Shown one piece after another: positions 31,322 to 39,333 of a stretch of DNA of 64,000 nucleotides (position 1 is its first letter; each line of letters opens with the position of its first letter). The position numbers and the translations under genes are program-made. Under the pieces are notes generated by a model. The model saw nothing but the letters and a program-made list of their open reading frames with translations. It searched no databases and had not been told where the DNA came from. Source of the DNA: Micrococcus porci (GTDB lineage Bacteria > Actinomycetota > Actinomycetes > Actinomycetales > Micrococcaceae); contig NZ_CP083691.1 in assembly GCF_020097155.1 (NCBI RefSeq), positions 992,001-1,056,000 on the forward strand, in the 5' to 3' direction.

Positions 31322-33259
31322 TCAGGAGCCGACGGCCTCCGTGATGCGGTCCATCACGGTGGGGTCGGCCAGGGTCGTGGCGTCGCCGGGACGGCGGCCC
31401 TCGGCGACGTCCTTGAGGAGGCGGCGCATGATCTTGCCGGAGCGGGTCTTCGGCAGCTCCGGGACCACGAGCACGCGCTTGGGCTTGGCGATCGGGCCGA
31501 TGTCCTTGCCCACGTGCTGGCGCAGCTCCTCCTGCACGGCCTCGACGTCCTCGCCGGCGGCCGTGGCCTCCTCGGTGAGCAGCACGAACGCGACGACGGC
31601 CTCACCCGTGGTCTCGTCTGCGGCGCCGACCACGGCGGACTCCGCCACCTTCGGGTGTGCCACGAGGGAGGACTCGATCTCCGTGGTGGACAGGCGGTGC
31701 CCGGAGACGTTCATGACGTCGTCCACGCGGCCGAGCAGCCAGATGTCCCCGTCCTCGTCGTACTGGGCGCCGTCGCCGGCGAAGTACATGCCCGGGAAGC
31801 GGGACCAATAGGTCTCCTTGAAGCGCTCCGGGTCGCCCCAGATGCCCCGGAGCATGGACGGCCACGGCTCGCGGGCCACGAGGAAGCCGGGTGCGGTGCT
31901 GCCCTCCATGGGCTCGCCGAGCTCGTCCACCACCTCGAGGACGACGCCGGGCACCGGCCGCTGGGCGGAGCCGGGCTTGAGCTCGGTGACGCCGGGCAGC
32001 GGGGTGAGCATGTGGGCGCCGGTCTCGGTCTGCCACCAGGTGTCCACGATGGGGCAGCGGCCGCCGCCGATGACGTCGTGGAACCAGCGCCACGCCTCGG
32101 GGTTGATGGCCTCGCCGACGGTGCCGAGCACGCGCAGGGAGGAGAGGTCGTAGCCGTCCGGGATCTGCCGGCCCCACTTCATGAAGGTGCGGATGGCGGT
32201 CGGCGCGGTGTAGAGGATCGTCACCCCGTGCTTCTGCACGATCTCCCACCAGCGCCCCTGGTGCGGGGAGTCCGGGGTGCCCTCGTAGATGACCTGGGTG
32301 GCGCCGTTCACCAGGGGCGCGTAGGCGACGTAGGAGTGCCCGGTCACCCAGCCGACGTCGGCGGTGCACCAGTACACGTCCGTGTCCGCGTGGAGGTCGA
32401 AGGTGTCGTGGTGGGTGGCGGCGGTCTGCACGAGGTAGCCGCCGGTGGTGTGGAGGATGCCCTTGGGCTTCCCGGTGGTGCCGGACGTGTAGAGGATGAA
32501 CAGCGGGTGCTCGGCCTCGTGCCACACGACCTCGTGCTCGTCGGAGGCGGTGGGGACGACGTCGTGCCACCACAGGTCCCGGCCTTCGGTCCAGTCGACG
32601 TCGGCCTCGTTGCGGCGGACCACGACGACGTGCTCGACGGTGTGGCCCTCGGCGGAGAGCGCCTGGTCCACGGCGGGCTTGAGCATGGAGGGCCTGCCGC
32701 GGCGGAAGGAGCCGTCGGCGGTGACGACGAGCTTGGCCTCGGCGTCGTCGACGCGGGAGCGGAGGGCGTCCGCGGAGAAGCCGCCGAACACCACGGAGTG
32801 CACCGCGCCGATGCGCGCGCAGGCGAGCATGGTGATGACGGCCTCGGGGATCATCGGCAGGTACACGGCCACGCGGTCGCCCTTGGCCACGCCGAGGGAC
32901 TCGAAGGCGTTGGCGGCGCGGCGGACCTCGGCGGCCAGGTCGGCGTAGGTGTAGGTGCGGGTGTCGCCGGGCTCGCCCTCGAAGACGATCGCGGTGCGGT
33001 CCCCGCGCCCGGCCTCCACGTGGCGGTCCAGGGCGTTGTAGGCGGCGTTGGTGGTGCCGTCGGCGAACCACCTGGCGAACGGGGCGTCGGACCAGTCCAG
33101 CACCTGGGTGAAGTCCTGCTCCCAGTGGAGGTGCTCGCGGGCGCGACGCGCCCAGTAGGCGAGGCGGTCGGCAGCGGCCTCCTCGTAGAGGTCGGCGCCG
33201 GCCACGGCCTGCGCGGCGAACTGCTCGGACGGCGGATAGGTGGCGCGTGTCTCGTCCAC
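31322..33259 (-). CDS. acs: Acetyl-CoA synthetase
   Basis: AMP-forming acetate:CoA ligase of 645 residues, which turns acetate, ATP and CoA into acetyl-CoA. The adenylate loop is ILYTSGTTGKPKGI, the acetate pocket holds WVTGHSYVAYAPL and VDTWWQTETG, the hinge is in LLGRVDDVMNVSGHRLST, and the C-terminal catalytic Lys lies in PKTRSGKIMRR. That Lys is the classic site of inhibition by acetylation, reversed by sirtuins and AcuC; both enzymes are encoded in this window. GTG at 33,259 was chosen because AGGAGGA precedes it. Crp-like and palindromic sequences lie in the divergent region with nth. Confidence 0.97.
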   Translation of the reverse strand: MDETRATYPPSEQFAAQAVAGADLYEEAAADRLAYWARRAREHLHWEQDFTQVLDWSDAPFARWFADGTTNAAYNALDRHVEAGRGDRTAIVFEGEPGDTRTYTYADLAAEVRRAANAFESLGVAKGDRVAVYLPMIPEAVITMLACARIGAVHSVVFGGFSADALRSRVDDAEAKLVVTADGSFRRGRPSMLKPAVDQALSAEGHTVEHVVVVRRNEADVDWTEGRDLWWHDVVPTASDEHEVVWHEAEHPLFILYTSGTTGKPKGILHTTGGYLVQTAATHHDTFDLHADTDVYWCTADVGWVTGHSYVAYAPLVNGATQVIYEGTPDSPHQGRWWEIVQKHGVTILYTAPTAIRTFMKWGRQIPDGYDLSSLRVLGTVGEAINPEAWRWFHDVIGGGRCPIVDTWWQTETGAHMLTPLPGVTELKPGSAQRPVPGVVLEVVDELGEPMEGSTAPGFLVAREPWPSMLRGIWGDPERFKETYWSRFPGMYFAGDGAQYDEDGDIWLLGRVDDVMNVSGHRLSTTEIESSLVAHPKVAESAVVGAADETTGEAVVAFVLLTEEATAAGEDVEAVQEELRQHVGKDIGPIAKPKRVLVVPELPKTRSGKIMRRLLKDVAEGRRPGDATTLADPTVMDRITEAVGS

Positions 33260-33317
33260 GAAGGTCCTCCTGGTGTCGGGCGGGGGGCGCCGCGCCGGTG
33301 TGACGCGCGGCACGGTG

Positions 33318-33333
33318 AGTGCTGAGGGTCACA
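33318..33333. promoter_or_regulatory. Possible weak Crp/GlxR site upstream of acs
   Basis: AGTGC-TGAGGG-TCACA matches the TGTGA-N6-TCACA consensus at 8 of 10 fixed positions. It overlaps a -10-like TACTGT for acs on the minus strand. A separate palindrome, CGTGA-CGGA-TCACG, lies at 33,375-33,388, nearer nth; its spacing is wrong for Crp. Confidence 0.35.
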
Positions 33334-33462
33334 GTAGACGCCGAGAGCGGGTGGCGTTCAAGCCCGCGCCCCCGCGTGACGGATCACGTCGCCGGCCCCG
33401 CCTCCGTACGATGGCCGGGGCACCCCGGGGAGGGCGCCCGGCGGACGCGACGAGGAGGACCC

Positions 33463-34269
33463 ATGGCCCCGGCCGACACGACGACGCCCACCGGCGAGAC
33501 GCCCCTGGCCCTGACCCGGCGGGCCCGGCGGATCGACCGTGCCCTGGCCGAGGCGTACCCGTACGCGGTGGCGGAGCTCGACTTCGAGACCCCGTTCGAG
33601 CTGCTCGTGGCCACCGTGCTCTCCGCCCAGACCACGGACGTGCGCGTGAACGCCGTCACCCCGGCGCTGTTCGCCCGGTTCCCCGACGCCGTCGCCATGG
33701 CGGGCGCCGACGAGGTCGAGCTGCAGGAGCTCGTGCGCCCCACCGGCTTCTACAAGAACAAGGCGTCGGCGGTCCTGCGCCTGTCCCGGGAGCTCGTGGA
33801 GCGCTTCGACGGGGAGGTGCCGGATCGCCTCGAGGACCTGGTGACCCTGCCCGGCGTCGGGCGGAAGACGGCGTTCGTGGTGCTCGGCAACGCGTTCGGA
33901 CGACCCGGGATCACCGTGGACACGCACTTCGGACGGCTGGCCCGCCGGCTGGGGTTCACGGAGGAGACCGATCCCGTGAAGGTGGAGCACGCCGTCGCCG
34001 CCCTGTTCCCGCCGAGGGACTGGACGATGCTCTCCCACCACCTCGTGTTCCACGGGCGACGCGTGTGCCACGCCCGGAAGCCGGCGTGCGGGGCGTGCCC
34101 GATCGCCCGCTGGTGCCCCTCCTACGGGGCGGGGGAGACCGAGCCGGAGGCGGCCCGCGCACTGCTCTCCTACGAGCTCAAGCCGGGTCGGGAGGAGCTG
34201 CTCGCCCGCATGCGGGCCGGCGCCACCCGCCGCCAGCTGCGTGACGAGGGATGGACGCTGGAGGCCTGA
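33463..34269 (+). CDS. nth: Endonuclease III
   Basis: A 268-residue DNA glycosylase/AP lyase that removes oxidised pyrimidines. It has the helix-hairpin-helix [18 protein letters not shown] with the catalytic Lys, the catalytic Asp in [15 protein letters not shown], and a C-terminal [4Fe-4S] site with Cys spacing 6-2-5 ([17 protein letters not shown]). The N-terminus is about 20 residues longer than in E. coli, and the C-terminus has a 45-residue extension after the cluster. GAGGAGGAC lies just before the ATG. In other actinobacteria it is also close to crp. Confidence 0.96.
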   Translation: MAPADTTTPTGETPLALTRRARRIDRALAEAYPYAVAELDFETPFELLVATVLSAQTTDVRVNAVTPALFARFPDAVAMAGADEVELQELVRPTGFYKNKASAVLRLSRELVERFDGEVPDRLEDLVTLPGVGRKTAFVVLGNAFGRPGITVDTHFGRLARRLGFTEETDPVKVEHAVAALFPPRDWTMLSHHLVFHGRRVCHARKPACGACPIARWCPSYGAGETEPEAARALLSYELKPGREELLARMRAGATRRQLRDEGWTLEA

Positions 34270-34300
34270 GGCGGCCGGGGGGCCGCTAGGGTCGGGCCCC

Positions 34301-34665
34301 ATGTGGACCCACGCCCTCACCGGACTGCTCGCCGGGCTCGCGCTGATCGTCGCGATCGGTGCCCAGAACGCCTTCGTGCTGCGCCAGGGCGTGCGCCGCG
34401 AGCACGTCGGGCTGGTGGTCCTGGTCTGCCTGCTCTCCGACGCCGTGCTGATCGCCGCCGGCACCGCGGGCGTGGGCGTCCTGGTGACCGCGGTGCCGTG
34501 GCTGCTGGAGGCGCTGCGCTGGGGTCCGTGCTGTGGTTCTCCGCTCTCGGCTACGGTGCTCGCCTGCTGGCCACGCCCCTCGCCAGCCCGACCGCCTGGC
34601 GGGTGCTCGACAGCGTGATCGCCGTCGTCATGGCCGTGCTGGCGGTGCGGCTGCTCGTGGGGTGA
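34301..34665 (+). pseudogene. Broken LysE/ArgO-type amino acid exporter
   Basis: The first frame gives the normal N-terminus of a LysE/ArgO exporter (GLALIVAIGAQNAFVLRQGV, then VPWLLEALRWG) but runs into nonsense. The C-terminal part continues in another frame as SVLWFSALGYGARLLATPLA and WRVLDSVIAVVMAVLAVRLL. About 85 residues in the middle are missing, so a deletion with a frame change has joined the first three helices to the last two. A -10-like TAGGGT and an ATG remain, so it may still be transcribed. Not expected to make a working exporter. Confidence 0.85.
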
Positions 34666-34687
34666 GCCGCGGGCTAGCGTGGGGCGC

Positions 34688-35458
34688 ATGAGCATCCCGC
34701 CCCTGCCCCCGTCCTCGCCCTCCTCCGCCCGCGCGGACCTGCAGCGGATCGTGGCCGAGCACGGCGTGGCCCCCGTCGCCGGCGACGACGAGGCGGGCCT
34801 CACGACGATCCCGGCGTCGTCCGTTCGGGTCTGGGGCTTCGACTGGCCCCAGGCGGCTCGCCCCCGCGCGTCGGCCGTGCTGATCCTCGTGGGCGAGCTC
34901 GACGACGTCCCGGCCGCCCACGACGGGCGCGCGTGCGGGGTGAGTCCCGCCGTGGACGTGCTGCTGACCCAGCGCGCCGCCGGCCTGCGCACCCACGCGG
35001 GCCAGGTCGCGTTCCCGGGCGGCGGGGTGGAGGCCCAGGACGCCGACGTGGTGGCGACCGCCCTGCGCGAGGCGCAGGAGGAGACCGGCCTGGACCCGGC
35101 GGGCGTCGAGGTGCTCGGCGTGCTGCCCGCGGTGCCCGTGGTGGTCTCCGGGTACGTGGTGCACCCCGTGATCGGCTGGTGGCGGGACCCCTCCCGCGTG
35201 GCCGTCGTGGACCACAACGAGGCCACGGCCGTGTTCCGGGTGCCCGTGGCGGACCTCGCCGCCCCCGCGAACCGGGTGCGGGTGCGGCGCCCGGGGGGCC
35301 GGCGCGGCGAGACCCCCGGGTTCCTGGCCGGCGACCGCCTGGTGTGGGGCTTCACCGCGGCGCTGCTCAGCCGGGTCCTCGAGCTGGCCGGCTGGGACGA
35401 GCCCTGGGCGGGCGCCCCGCTGATCGACGCCGGCAGCCGCGCGGTCCTCGAGGGCTGA
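34688..35458 (+). CDS. CoA diphosphatase (NudL-type Nudix hydrolase)
   Basis: A 256-residue Nudix protein of the UPF0035/NudL group, which cleaves coenzyme A to 3',5'-ADP and phosphopantetheine. It carries both the CoA motif LLTQRAAGLRTHAGQVAFPGG and the Nudix end TALREAQEETGL. The ATG at 34,688 follows a -10-like TAGCGT by seven bases (leaderless). As I recall, Rv3672c is the counterpart, also near nth. It is followed by the promoter element of the tad operon. Confidence 0.9.
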   Translation: MSIPPLPPSSPSSARADLQRIVAEHGVAPVAGDDEAGLTTIPASSVRVWGFDWPQAARPRASAVLILVGELDDVPAAHDGRACGVSPAVDVLLTQRAAGLRTHAGQVAFPGGGVEAQDADVVATALREAQEETGLDPAGVEVLGVLPAVPVVVSGYVVHPVIGWWRDPSRVAVVDHNEATAVFRVPVADLAAPANRVRVRRPGGRRGETPGFLAGDRLVWGFTAALLSRVLELAGWDEPWAGAPLIDAGSRAVLEG

Positions 35459-35489
35459 GCGGGGCGGAGGCGGGGACGGCGCGGACCTC

Positions 35490-35573
35490 TCCTGCACAGG
35501 GTGCCGCGGCCCGGCGCGTCGTCCACGGCAGCAGGACGGGGCCGAGCGGGCGGGTACGGCTCGGGGCTGGAAT
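35490..35573 (+). promoter_or_regulatory. Composite upstream element, copy 3 (tad operon)
   Basis: TCCTGCACAGG at 35,490-35,500, CGTCCACGG at 35,520-35,528 and a -10-like TGGAAT at 35,568-35,573, 78 bp from the first box. The transcript would start near 35,580 and give a 30-base leader with AGGAGGGA before the tadA ATG. Confidence 0.7.
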
Positions 35574-35609
35574 GGCGGGACCCGTCTCCGAGCCGACGCA
35601 GGAGGGACC

Positions 35610-36953
35610 ATGCCCGCCTGGGTGCCCGACGCCCCCCGCCCCGCCCGCCGCCCCGCGCTGCTGCCGGCGGGCCTGAGCCTGCCGGCTCCGCTCCTCCCGG
35701 ACCTGCGCCGAGTCGGCCGGCGTCGTCCGGGCTCTGACCGGGGAGAGCCCGCCCACGTCGGTCCAGACCCCGACGCCCGACTGCGCCGCGCCGTGGCCGA
35801 GGCCCAGGCCCGCGCGGACCCCCATGCGCCCCCGCCACTGCGCGAGACCGTGAGCCGTGCGCTCGCGGACCTCGCGGCCGAGGACGGGGACACACCGCCG
35901 TCGGGATGTCCCCGGCCCGCGGGCCTGCGAGACCCGGACGCGGTGCTGGAGGAGCTCGTGGGCTTCGGTCCGCTGGCTCCGTGGGTGCGCCGGACCGGGG
36001 TCACGGACGTGCTGGTCGACGCCGCCGGCAGCGTGTGGACGGACGGCGTCGAGGGGTTGGTCCGCCGCCCGCTGATCCTGCCGGAGCCGACGGCCCGCGC
36101 CCTCGCGGTGCGGCTCATCGGGCTGGCCGGCCGTCGCCTGGACCCCGCGTGCCCCGTGGCCGACGCGCGCGTGGACGGGGTGCGCGTGCACGCGGTCCTG
36201 CCGCCCGTCAGCGGCGGCGGCACCGTCCTGAGCCTGCGCGTGCCCGCCGCCGAGCCGCCGTCGCTCGACGCCCTCGCCGCCGACTGGCCGGACGGGGAGA
36301 GGTGGCGGGACGCCGTCGTCGCCCTGGTGCGCGGGCGGGCGAGCGTGCTGGTCAGCGGGGCCACCGGCACCGGCAAGACGACCCTCCTGGCCGCCGCGCT
36401 CGGCCTGGCGGGTGCGGACGAGCGGATCGTGCTCGTCGAGGACACCGCCGAGGCCGCCCCGGCGCATCCCCACGTGATCTCACTGCAGGCCCGTGCCCCC
36501 ACCGCGGACGGCGCCGGGGAGGTCACGCTCGCCGAGCTGATCCGGCAGGCCCTGCGCATGCGCCCCGACCGCCTGGTGGTGGGCGAGTGCCGCGGCCCCG
36601 AGGTCGCGGACCTGCTCACCGCCCTCAACACGGGACACCAGGGCGCGTGGGGCACCCTGCACGCCAACGCCGCCGCCGACGTCCCCGCGCGCCTGGCCGC
36701 GATGGGCGCCCTGGCCGGGTGGTCCGCCTCCGCGGTGGCCGCGCAGGCACGCGCCGGCGTGGACGCCGTCCTCCACGTGCGCCGGGACGGCCGCGGCCGC
36801 CACCCCGTGGAGCTCGCCGTGCCGGCGCCCGCCGCCCATCCCGACGCGCCGCTCAGTGTGCTCCCCGCCCTGACCTGGGACGGCGGCGGCACCCGCGCGG
36901 GCCCGGGCCTCGAGGTCCTCGAGGCCCGCCTGTCCGGCCGGGGGCACGGGTGA
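35610..36953 (+). CDS. tadA: TadA-type pilus assembly ATPase
   Basis: A 447-residue secretion ATPase of the CpaF/TadA family that drives Flp pilus assembly as a cytoplasmic hexamer. After a variable Pro-rich N-terminus (about 100 residues) come ELVGFGPLAPWVRRTGVTDV (N-terminal domain), Walker A SGATGTGKTT (about residue 250), an Asp box region (IVLVEDTAE), Walker B LRMRPDRLVVGECRGPE and the His box GTLHANAAAD. First gene of a compact tad operon, with the composite promoter element just upstream. Flp pili are reported to be needed for natural transformation in M. luteus, so this protein is a likely competence factor. Confidence 0.92.
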   Translation: MPAWVPDAPRPARRPALLPAGLSLPAPLLPDLRRVGRRRPGSDRGEPAHVGPDPDARLRRAVAEAQARADPHAPPPLRETVSRALADLAAEDGDTPPSGCPRPAGLRDPDAVLEELVGFGPLAPWVRRTGVTDVLVDAAGSVWTDGVEGLVRRPLILPEPTARALAVRLIGLAGRRLDPACPVADARVDGVRVHAVLPPVSGGGTVLSLRVPAAEPPSLDALAADWPDGERWRDAVVALVRGRASVLVSGATGTGKTTLLAAALGLAGADERIVLVEDTAEAAPAHPHVISLQARAPTADGAGEVTLAELIRQALRMRPDRLVVGECRGPEVADLLTALNTGHQGAWGTLHANAAADVPARLAAMGALAGWSASAVAAQARAGVDAVLHVRRDGRGRHPVELAVPAPAAHPDAPLSVLPALTWDGGGTRAGPGLEVLEARLSGRGHG

Positions 36954-37972
36954 TCGCCCTGCCCGGCAGGGCGGAGGAGCGCGCCGAGGAACGGGCCCAG
37001 GAGGTCGTCGAGGCGCTGCGCCGCTGGGCCGGGCTCACGGCGGCCGGGATGACGCCGGCCGAGGCGTGGACGGCGGTCGCCCAGGCGTCCTCCCCGTGCG
37101 GGCGCCCGACGCCGGGATGCTGCCCGCGCCACGAGGCCCTGCGCCGCGCGGCCCTCGCCCGATGGGGCGGGCCCGGCCGTGGCGCGGAGGGCGGTCAGCC
37201 GCGGCCCGGGGAGCGCTCGCCGTGGGACCTGGCGGACGCGGCGCTCGCGGCCGCCGCCCGGGCGGGCGCGTCGTTCTCCCGGACGGCGGCCCGGCTCGCC
37301 GACGCCCTGGAGGCCGACGTGGACGCCTCCCGGGCCCGCCGCACGGCCGCCGCCGGCCCCCGGGCGACCGCGCGTCTGCTGTCCTGGCTCCCGGTCGGCG
37401 GGCTCGGCCTGGCCTGGCTGCTGGGCATGGGACCGGCCGACCTGCTCGCCACCGGGTTCGGCTGGGTGCTGCTGGTGCTCGGCGGCGTCCTCACCGCAGC
37501 GGGCCGGGCCTGGACCCGGCTCGCGCTGCGCCGCGGTGCCCGGCCGCTCGGGGAGGCGAGCCCGGGCGTCGTCGTGGACGTGGCCGCTGTGCTGCTGGGC
37601 GCGGGCCGCTCCCTGCCGGCCGCCCTCGACGACGTCTCCGCGCACCTGCCGGGCGCCGCCGATCTGCGGGTGGTGGCCGTGCTGCTGCGCTGGGGCGCGG
37701 ACTGGGACGAGGCCTGGGCCCCGGTGACGGAGGAGCCGCGGTGGGCGGCCCTGGGGGAGCGCCTGCGGCCCCTGCACCGCACCGGCATGGCCGGGGAGGC
37801 GGTGCTGCACCAGACGGCCGCGGCCCTCCGGCAGGAGACCCGGCGCGCCGACGAGCGCGGCGCCGAGGAGCTGGCCGTGCGGTTGGTCGTGCCGCTGGGT
37901 CTGTGCCAGCTGCCGGCGTTCGTCTGCTGGGGCGTTGCGCCGATGGCGCTGGCGCTGCTGGGTGCCCGGTGA
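36950..37972 (+). CDS. Fused TadB/TadC-like pilus membrane protein
   Basis: A 340-residue protein that seems to join the ends of two type II secretion F-family proteins. The first part (about residues 85-190: ARAGASFSRTAARLADALEA, GPRATARLLSWLPVGGLGLA, a double-helix membrane segment) looks like the C-terminal half of TadB. The second (about 205-340: VDVAAVLLGAGRSLPAALDDV, RADERGAEELAVRLVVPLGL, then a membrane segment) looks like the C-terminal half of TadC. Separate TadB and TadC normally total more than 500 residues. It should form the inner-membrane platform for the pilus. GTG overlaps the tadA stop by four bases. Confidence 0.8.
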   Translation: MIALPGRAEERAEERAQEVVEALRRWAGLTAAGMTPAEAWTAVAQASSPCGRPTPGCCPRHEALRRAALARWGGPGRGAEGGQPRPGERSPWDLADAALAAAARAGASFSRTAARLADALEADVDASRARRTAAAGPRATARLLSWLPVGGLGLAWLLGMGPADLLATGFGWVLLVLGGVLTAAGRAWTRLALRRGARPLGEASPGVVVDVAAVLLGAGRSLPAALDDVSAHLPGAADLRVVAVLLRWGADWDEAWAPVTEEPRWAALGERLRPLHRTGMAGEAVLHQTAAALRQETRRADERGAEELAVRLVVPLGLCQLPAFVCWGVAPMALALLGAR

Positions 37973-38013
37973 ACGGCGGCCCCATGCGGGCGGGCAGGGA
38001 CGAGGCCGATCGC

Positions 38014-38097
38014 TCCTGCACAGGTCGCCGCACCCCGGAGCGCCGTCCACGGATCCGGGGCGGGGCCGCGCACCGGCCGGGACCGGCGCCGCAGGCT
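38014..38097 (+). promoter_or_regulatory. Composite upstream element, copy 4 (flp pilin)
   Basis: TCCTGCACAGG at 38,014-38,024, CGTCCACGG at 38,044-38,052 and a -10-like CAGGCT at 38,092-38,097, 78 bp from the first box. The flp gene would have a leader of about 85 bases. It gives the pilin its own promoter inside the tad locus, as expected for the most abundant subunit. Confidence 0.7.
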
Positions 38098-38187
38098 GGA
38101 GGAGGCGGCCCACCCGGGGCGCCACCAGCAGGACCCGCACACCGACGGCCCGGCGAACGGCGCCGGACCACCCCAGGAGGGAACACC

Positions 38188-38421
38188 ATGACCCACAACT
38201 CCACCGCCCTGACCGAGACCCTCGTGCCGCTCGTCGGCCCGCAGCGCGCCGCCGCCCTCGCCACCTGGGCGGAGGACGAGACCGGCGCCCAGACCGCCGA
38301 GTACGGCATCCTCACGCTCGCCGCGGTCGGCTTCGCCGGCGTGCTGGCCGTCGTCCTCACCAGCCCCGAGGTGCGCGAGCTGCTCGTGGACCTCGTCTCC
38401 CAGGCCCTGCAGCGTGGCTGA
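38188..38421 (+). CDS. Flp-type pilin (DUF4244-like)
   Basis: A 77-residue major pilin precursor. The prepilin cleavage motif is ETG-AQTAEYGILTLAAVGFAG: cleavage after Gly leaves a mature N-terminus with Glu at position 5 and a hydrophobic helix of about 22 residues. The leader (33 residues) is longer than in classical Flp pilins. AGGAGG lies before the ATG. The prepilin peptidase needed to process it is not in the window. Confidence 0.9.
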   Translation: MTHNSTALTETLVPLVGPQRAAALATWAEDETGAQTAEYGILTLAAVGFAGVLAVVLTSPEVRELLVDLVSQALQRG

Positions 38422-38902
38422 CCTCCCCGCGGAGGCCCCCCGGCCCGGGCGCCTCCGCGGCGCCCGGGCCGGGGCGTCGGGGACGGTGGCATTCCGGGAC
38501 GCCGAGCGCGGGGAGGGGGAGCGCGGCGCCGTGACGGCCGAGTACGCGGTGCTGCTGCCGGCCGCGGTGGCCGTCCTGGTGGCGGTCCTGCTGGCCGGCG
38601 TCGCCGCCGTCCACCAGGTCCGTGCCCAGGACGCCGCCGCCTCCGCCGCCCGGATCCTGGCCCGCGGGGACGCCGAGTCCCTCGCCCGGGATGCCGTGGG
38701 CCGCATGGCCGGGGGAGACGCCGCCCTCGAGGCCCGCACGGCCGAGGGCTGGGTGACCGTCACGGTCACCCGCCCCGGCCCGGGACCGCTGGCCGCCGTG
38801 ACCCTCAGCGCCGAGGCCGTCGCGCCCGTGCAGGCGACGTCGCCGACGCCACCGGGGCGGACGCCGGGGATCACCGCCCCCACCGGGGAGGCGGCGCCGT
38901 GA
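38414..38902 (+). CDS. TadE-like minor pilin
   Basis: A 162-residue pseudopilin with the motif ERGAVTAEYAVLLPAAVAVLV, a cleavable leader before a hydrophobic helix (about residues 40-65), then an extracellular part ending in a Pro/Thr-rich tail. TadE-type minor pilins help start or anchor the pilus. The GTG start overlaps the flp stop by eight bases. The coding stretch for WVTVTVTRP contains a 21-bp palindrome at 38,751-38,771. Confidence 0.85.
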   Translation: MADLPAEAPRPGRLRGARAGASGTVAFRDAERGEGERGAVTAEYAVLLPAAVAVLVAVLLAGVAAVHQVRAQDAAASAARILARGDAESLARDAVGRMAGGDAALEARTAEGWVTVTVTRPGPGPLAAVTLSAEAVAPVQATSPTPPGRTPGITAPTGEAAP

Positions 38903-39333
38903 GCGGCACCGCGACCGCTCTCGGCACAGCGCTCCTCGGGGCGGGGCTGCTCACCGGGGTGCTGGCCGTCGGCCACGCGTCCGCCACCGCCGCCCGGGCC
39001 TCGGGCGCCGCCGACCTCGCGGCGCTGGCCGCCTCCGACGCCCGGCGCGGCCTCGGTGCGGTCCCGGACGCCGGGGTCCTCGAGCCGTGCCCGCTGGCAG
39101 AGGAGAGCGCGCGGCGCAACGGCGCGGAGGTCACCGAGTGCGTGCTCCTGCCGGACGGCTCCGTGCGCGTGGCCGTCGTCATCGCGGCGGACCCGCTGCC
39201 GGCGAGCACCGCCGTCGCCGTGGCCGGGCCCCCGGTGGGGCCGCGCGGCCCGGTTGCCGGCCCGGGCCGCGACGATGCCCCGGAGGACGCGCCGGACACC
39301 CCCGGCGCACCGCCCGAGGCGGCTACGCCGTGA
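38899..39333 (+). CDS. Rv3654c-family TadE-like protein
   Basis: A 144-residue protein with an N-terminal membrane helix (about residues 8-28, TALLGAGLLTGVLAVGHASA), then ADLAALAASDARRG and a Pro/Asp-rich tail. It matches the 'helicase/secretion neighbourhood' TadE-like family (Rv3654c), found next to the helicase that follows. The two Cys (PCPL and TECVLL) may pair outside the membrane. It overlaps the TadE-like gene by four bases and the converging helicase gene by 11 bases. Confidence 0.82.
   Translation: MSGTATALGTALLGAGLLTGVLAVGHASATAARASGAADLAALAASDARRGLGAVPDAGVLEPCPLAEESARRNGAEVTECVLLPDGSVRVAVVIAADPLPASTAVAVAGPPVGPRGPVAGPGRDDAPEDAPDTPGAPPEAATP

Noticed and set aside
38751-38771. 21-bp palindrome inside the TadE-like gene as a regulatory site
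   Set aside because: It is explained by coding for alternating Val-Thr residues with GC-rich codons; nothing nearby suggests a promoter.
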